From NCBI GenBank assembly GCA_950059285.1, contig CATLTV010000027.1, positions 1 through 39,026 of the forward strand: DNA of 39,026 nucleotides, in the 5' to 3' direction. Each line of letters opens with the position of its first letter. Positions within the stretch are counted from its first letter, which is position 1. Both the position numbers and the translations under genes were made by a program. Below are positions 37,538 through 39,026 of this stretch, in pieces. Source of the DNA: an uncultured Pseudomonadota bacterium. Lineage in GTDB: Bacteria > Myxococcota_A > Bradymonadia > Bradymonadales > Bradymonadaceae. Below the pieces are notes generated by a model. That model made no database searches, was not told the DNA's origin, and saw only the letters and a program-made list of their open reading frames with translations.

Positions 37538-38956
37538 ATGAGTAAGCAAGAAGTTGGTCTAAGGACTGTGTTTGTATCGGATCGCGCGACAGCGAGGCGT
37601 TTGACCAAGGTCAAACTCGTGGTCCTTGACGGTGAGCATGCAGGCAAATCCTTTGAGGTTGCAAAGAGCAGGGTCTATGTGGGGCGCTCACGCGTGAATG
37701 ATATCACGATTGAGGACAGCTCCATCAGCAGCACGCACTTCGAGCTTCGTGCAGAGGAAGATGGTTTTTTGCTCCGCGATCTTGGCAGCACCAACGGTAC
37801 ACGTCTTGGGGGATGTCGCATCAGAGAGGCGTGGCTTGAGCCCGAGGTCTCTTTTCGTGCAGGTCACACCACATTCAAGCTGACCACGATGGGAGAAGAG
37901 GTCGAGATTCCCCTCTCCAGAGATGAGCACTTTGGTGGTGTGATTGGTCGAAGCGTCGCCATGCGCGAGGTGTTTGCCACGCTCTCCAAGGTCGCACCCA
38001 GTGAGTTAACCTGCCTGATTGAAGGCGAGACGGGCACGGGCAAGGAGCGCGTCGCGCGAGCCATTCATGATGAGTCAAGACGACAGTCAAAGCCCTATGT
38101 GGTGCTTGATTGCTCATCGATTCCACGCGACTTGATGGAATCCTACGTCTTTGGCCACGAGAAGGGGGCGTTTACAGGTGCGGTGTCACAGCGCACAGGT
38201 GCGTTTGAGCAGGCACATGGCGGCACGCTCTTTCTTGATGAAATTGGCGAGCTTGATATTTCGCTCCAGCCCAAGCTGTTGCGTGTGTTGGAGAGCCGTG
38301 AGTTCAAACGTGTGGGTGGTGCCAAAACCGTGCGTGCCGACTGTCGTGTCATCGCTGCAACCAACCGTGATTTACGTGCCATGGTTAACGAGGGTACATT
38401 CCGAGAGGATCTTTATTTCCGCCTCTCCATTGTGAATGTGTTGCTTCCTCCCTTGCGCGATCGACGCGACGATATTCCGTTGCTTGTGGAGCACTTCCTG
38501 AAGGATGTGTGGAAGAGCCGACCCGATCGTCCTCAGCTTCGCCTCACCGCTTCTGCAATGGATATGTTGCTCTCATACACATGGCCAGGAAATGTGCGTG
38601 AACTTCGCAACGTCATTGTGCGCGCTGCAAACCTTGCATCTGGCAGCGCCATTGAACGCGAAGACCTCCAGCTTGGTGCAGCAGGTCTACTGTCCGTGGC
38701 ATCAACCTCATCGACCTCATCAAGCATGAGCTCACCAGGCACAGGCGCAACGTCAGGTGGTTATGAACACGGCTTTAGCGTGGATATTTCCGAGCCCTTC
38801 AAGGACGCCAAACAGGAGGTCATCGAACGCTTTGAAATCGCCTATCTTGAACGTTTGATGGAAGCGTATGAAGGGAACATCAGTCAGGCAAGCAGCGCCA
38901 CAGGGCTGACGCGCTATCACCTGCGTGAACTCCTCAAGAAGTATGATTTGAAGTAA
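37538..38956 (+). CDS. FHA-domain sigma-54-dependent transcriptional activator
   Basis: 472-residue enhancer-binding protein. Residues about 24-115 form an FHA domain ([26 protein letters not shown]) that should bind a phosphothreonine partner in place of a receiver domain. The AAA+ module (about 132-365) has Walker A GETGTGKE (163-170), the sigma-54-contacting loop GAFTGA (210-215), Walker B LFLDEI (231-236) and the arginine-finger region [11 protein letters not shown] Ser/Thr-rich linker (about 387-405) precedes a Fis-type helix-turn-helix at the C-terminus ([21 protein letters not shown]). The FHA-AAA+-Fis architecture is frequent in Myxococcota, where Ser/Thr kinases feed into it. It is divergent from the PilZ-LysR operon. 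Target promoters are unknown. Confidence 0.94.
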   Translation: MSKQEVGLRTVFVSDRATARRLTKVKLVVLDGEHAGKSFEVAKSRVYVGRSRVNDITIEDSSISSTHFELRAEEDGFLLRDLGSTNGTRLGGCRIREAWLEPEVSFRAGHTTFKLTTMGEEVEIPLSRDEHFGGVIGRSVAMREVFATLSKVAPSELTCLIEGETGTGKERVARAIHDESRRQSKPYVVLDCSSIPRDLMESYVFGHEKGAFTGAVSQRTGAFEQAHGGTLFLDEIGELDISLQPKLLRVLESREFKRVGGAKTVRADCRVIAATNRDLRAMVNEGTFREDLYFRLSIVNVLLPPLRDRRDDIPLLVEHFLKDVWKSRPDRPQLRLTASAMDMLLSYTWPGNVRELRNVIVRAANLASGSAIEREDLQLGAAGLLSVASTSSTSSSMSSPGTGATSGGYEHGFSVDISEPFKDAKQEVIERFEIAYLERLMEAYEGNISQASSATGLTRYHLRELLKKYDLK

Positions 38957-38963
38957 GCGTGAC

Positions 38964-39026
38964 GAAGAGGGGCTGTGGGGGCGGCCAAAAATCTTCGATT
39001 TTTGGCCGCCCCCACAGCCCCTCTTC
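38964..39026. terminator. Long palindromic terminator after the FHA activator
   Basis: Perfect 30-bp arms (38964-38993 and 38997-39026) around the loop TTC, with a GGGGGCGGCC core, beginning 7 bp after the stop. Unlike the others, the A/T tract (CCAAAAATC / GATTTTTGG) is at the tip rather than the base of the stem. The right arm reaches the last base of the window, so the palindrome may be longer. Confidence 0.82.

Noticed and set aside
1-39026. tRNA, rRNA or known riboswitches
   Set aside because: No cloverleaf, rRNA-like or riboswitch-like conserved segment was recognised in the intergenic regions by eye; a covariance-model scan would be needed to exclude small RNAs.

Overview
The window looks like chromosomal DNA of a Myxococcota/deltaproteobacterial-type organism, possibly near Bradymonadia; the exact lineage is an inference. 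The signs are a giant thrombospondin type 3 repeat protein ending in a MYXO-CTERM-like tail, cysteine-rich lipoproteins with lamin-tail domains, Asp/Met-rich linkers, an FHA/sigma-54 activator, an MJ0042-like zinc-ribbon membrane protein, and a linked vWA/DUF4159 pair. No rRNA, tRNA, insertion sequence, CRISPR array or phage module was found.

Layout. Bases 1-6410: citrate synthase (gltA, +), a Tat-exported beta-propeller protein (+), then an acyl-CoA carboxylase carboxyltransferase and glycogen synthase (both -). Bases 6851-8318: two small coiled-coil genes (+) and a divergent DUF72-like gene (-). Bases 8512-18035 run on the minus strand in the order UvrD/Rep-type helicase, DUF4159 protein, vWA membrane protein, then a 1353-residue zinc-ribbon/membrane protein whose C-terminus resembles an atypical (Fam20-like) kinase. 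Bases 18337-23068 (+): a lamin-tail lipoprotein, mnmG and a SUKH-like protein. Bases 23156-31667 (-): a DnaC-like AAA+ ATPase, a tiny apparently frameshifted ORF and the 2351-residue repeat protein. Bases 31979-37198 (-): a surface amidohydrolase mosaic, then a two-gene PilZ-LysR operon. Bases 37538-38956 (+): an FHA-AAA+-Fis sigma-54 activator.

Two cross-cutting signals stand out. First, almost every transcription unit ends in an unusually long, near-perfect palindrome: stems of 23-38 bp, mostly with tetraloops, A-tract on one side and T-tract on the other. The largest is a 76-bp palindrome with no mismatch. Many share a GGGGCGGCC-type core and three are centred on CTAG. They look like bidirectional intrinsic terminators far longer than usual. 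Second, the helicase and the DnaC-like gene, 6 kb apart, have nearly identical 24-bp sequences upstream, built around GAACTGATGTTC. This matches the GAAC-N4-GTTC form of a LexA/SOS box and suggests a shared DNA-damage regulon.

Start codons were moved inward from the longest reading frame where a Shine-Dalgarno sequence, family length or a terminator overlap argued for it. This applies to gltA, the carboxyltransferase, glgA, the second coiled-coil gene, the DUF72-like gene, the zinc-ribbon protein, the repeat protein, the PilZ protein and the LysR regulator.
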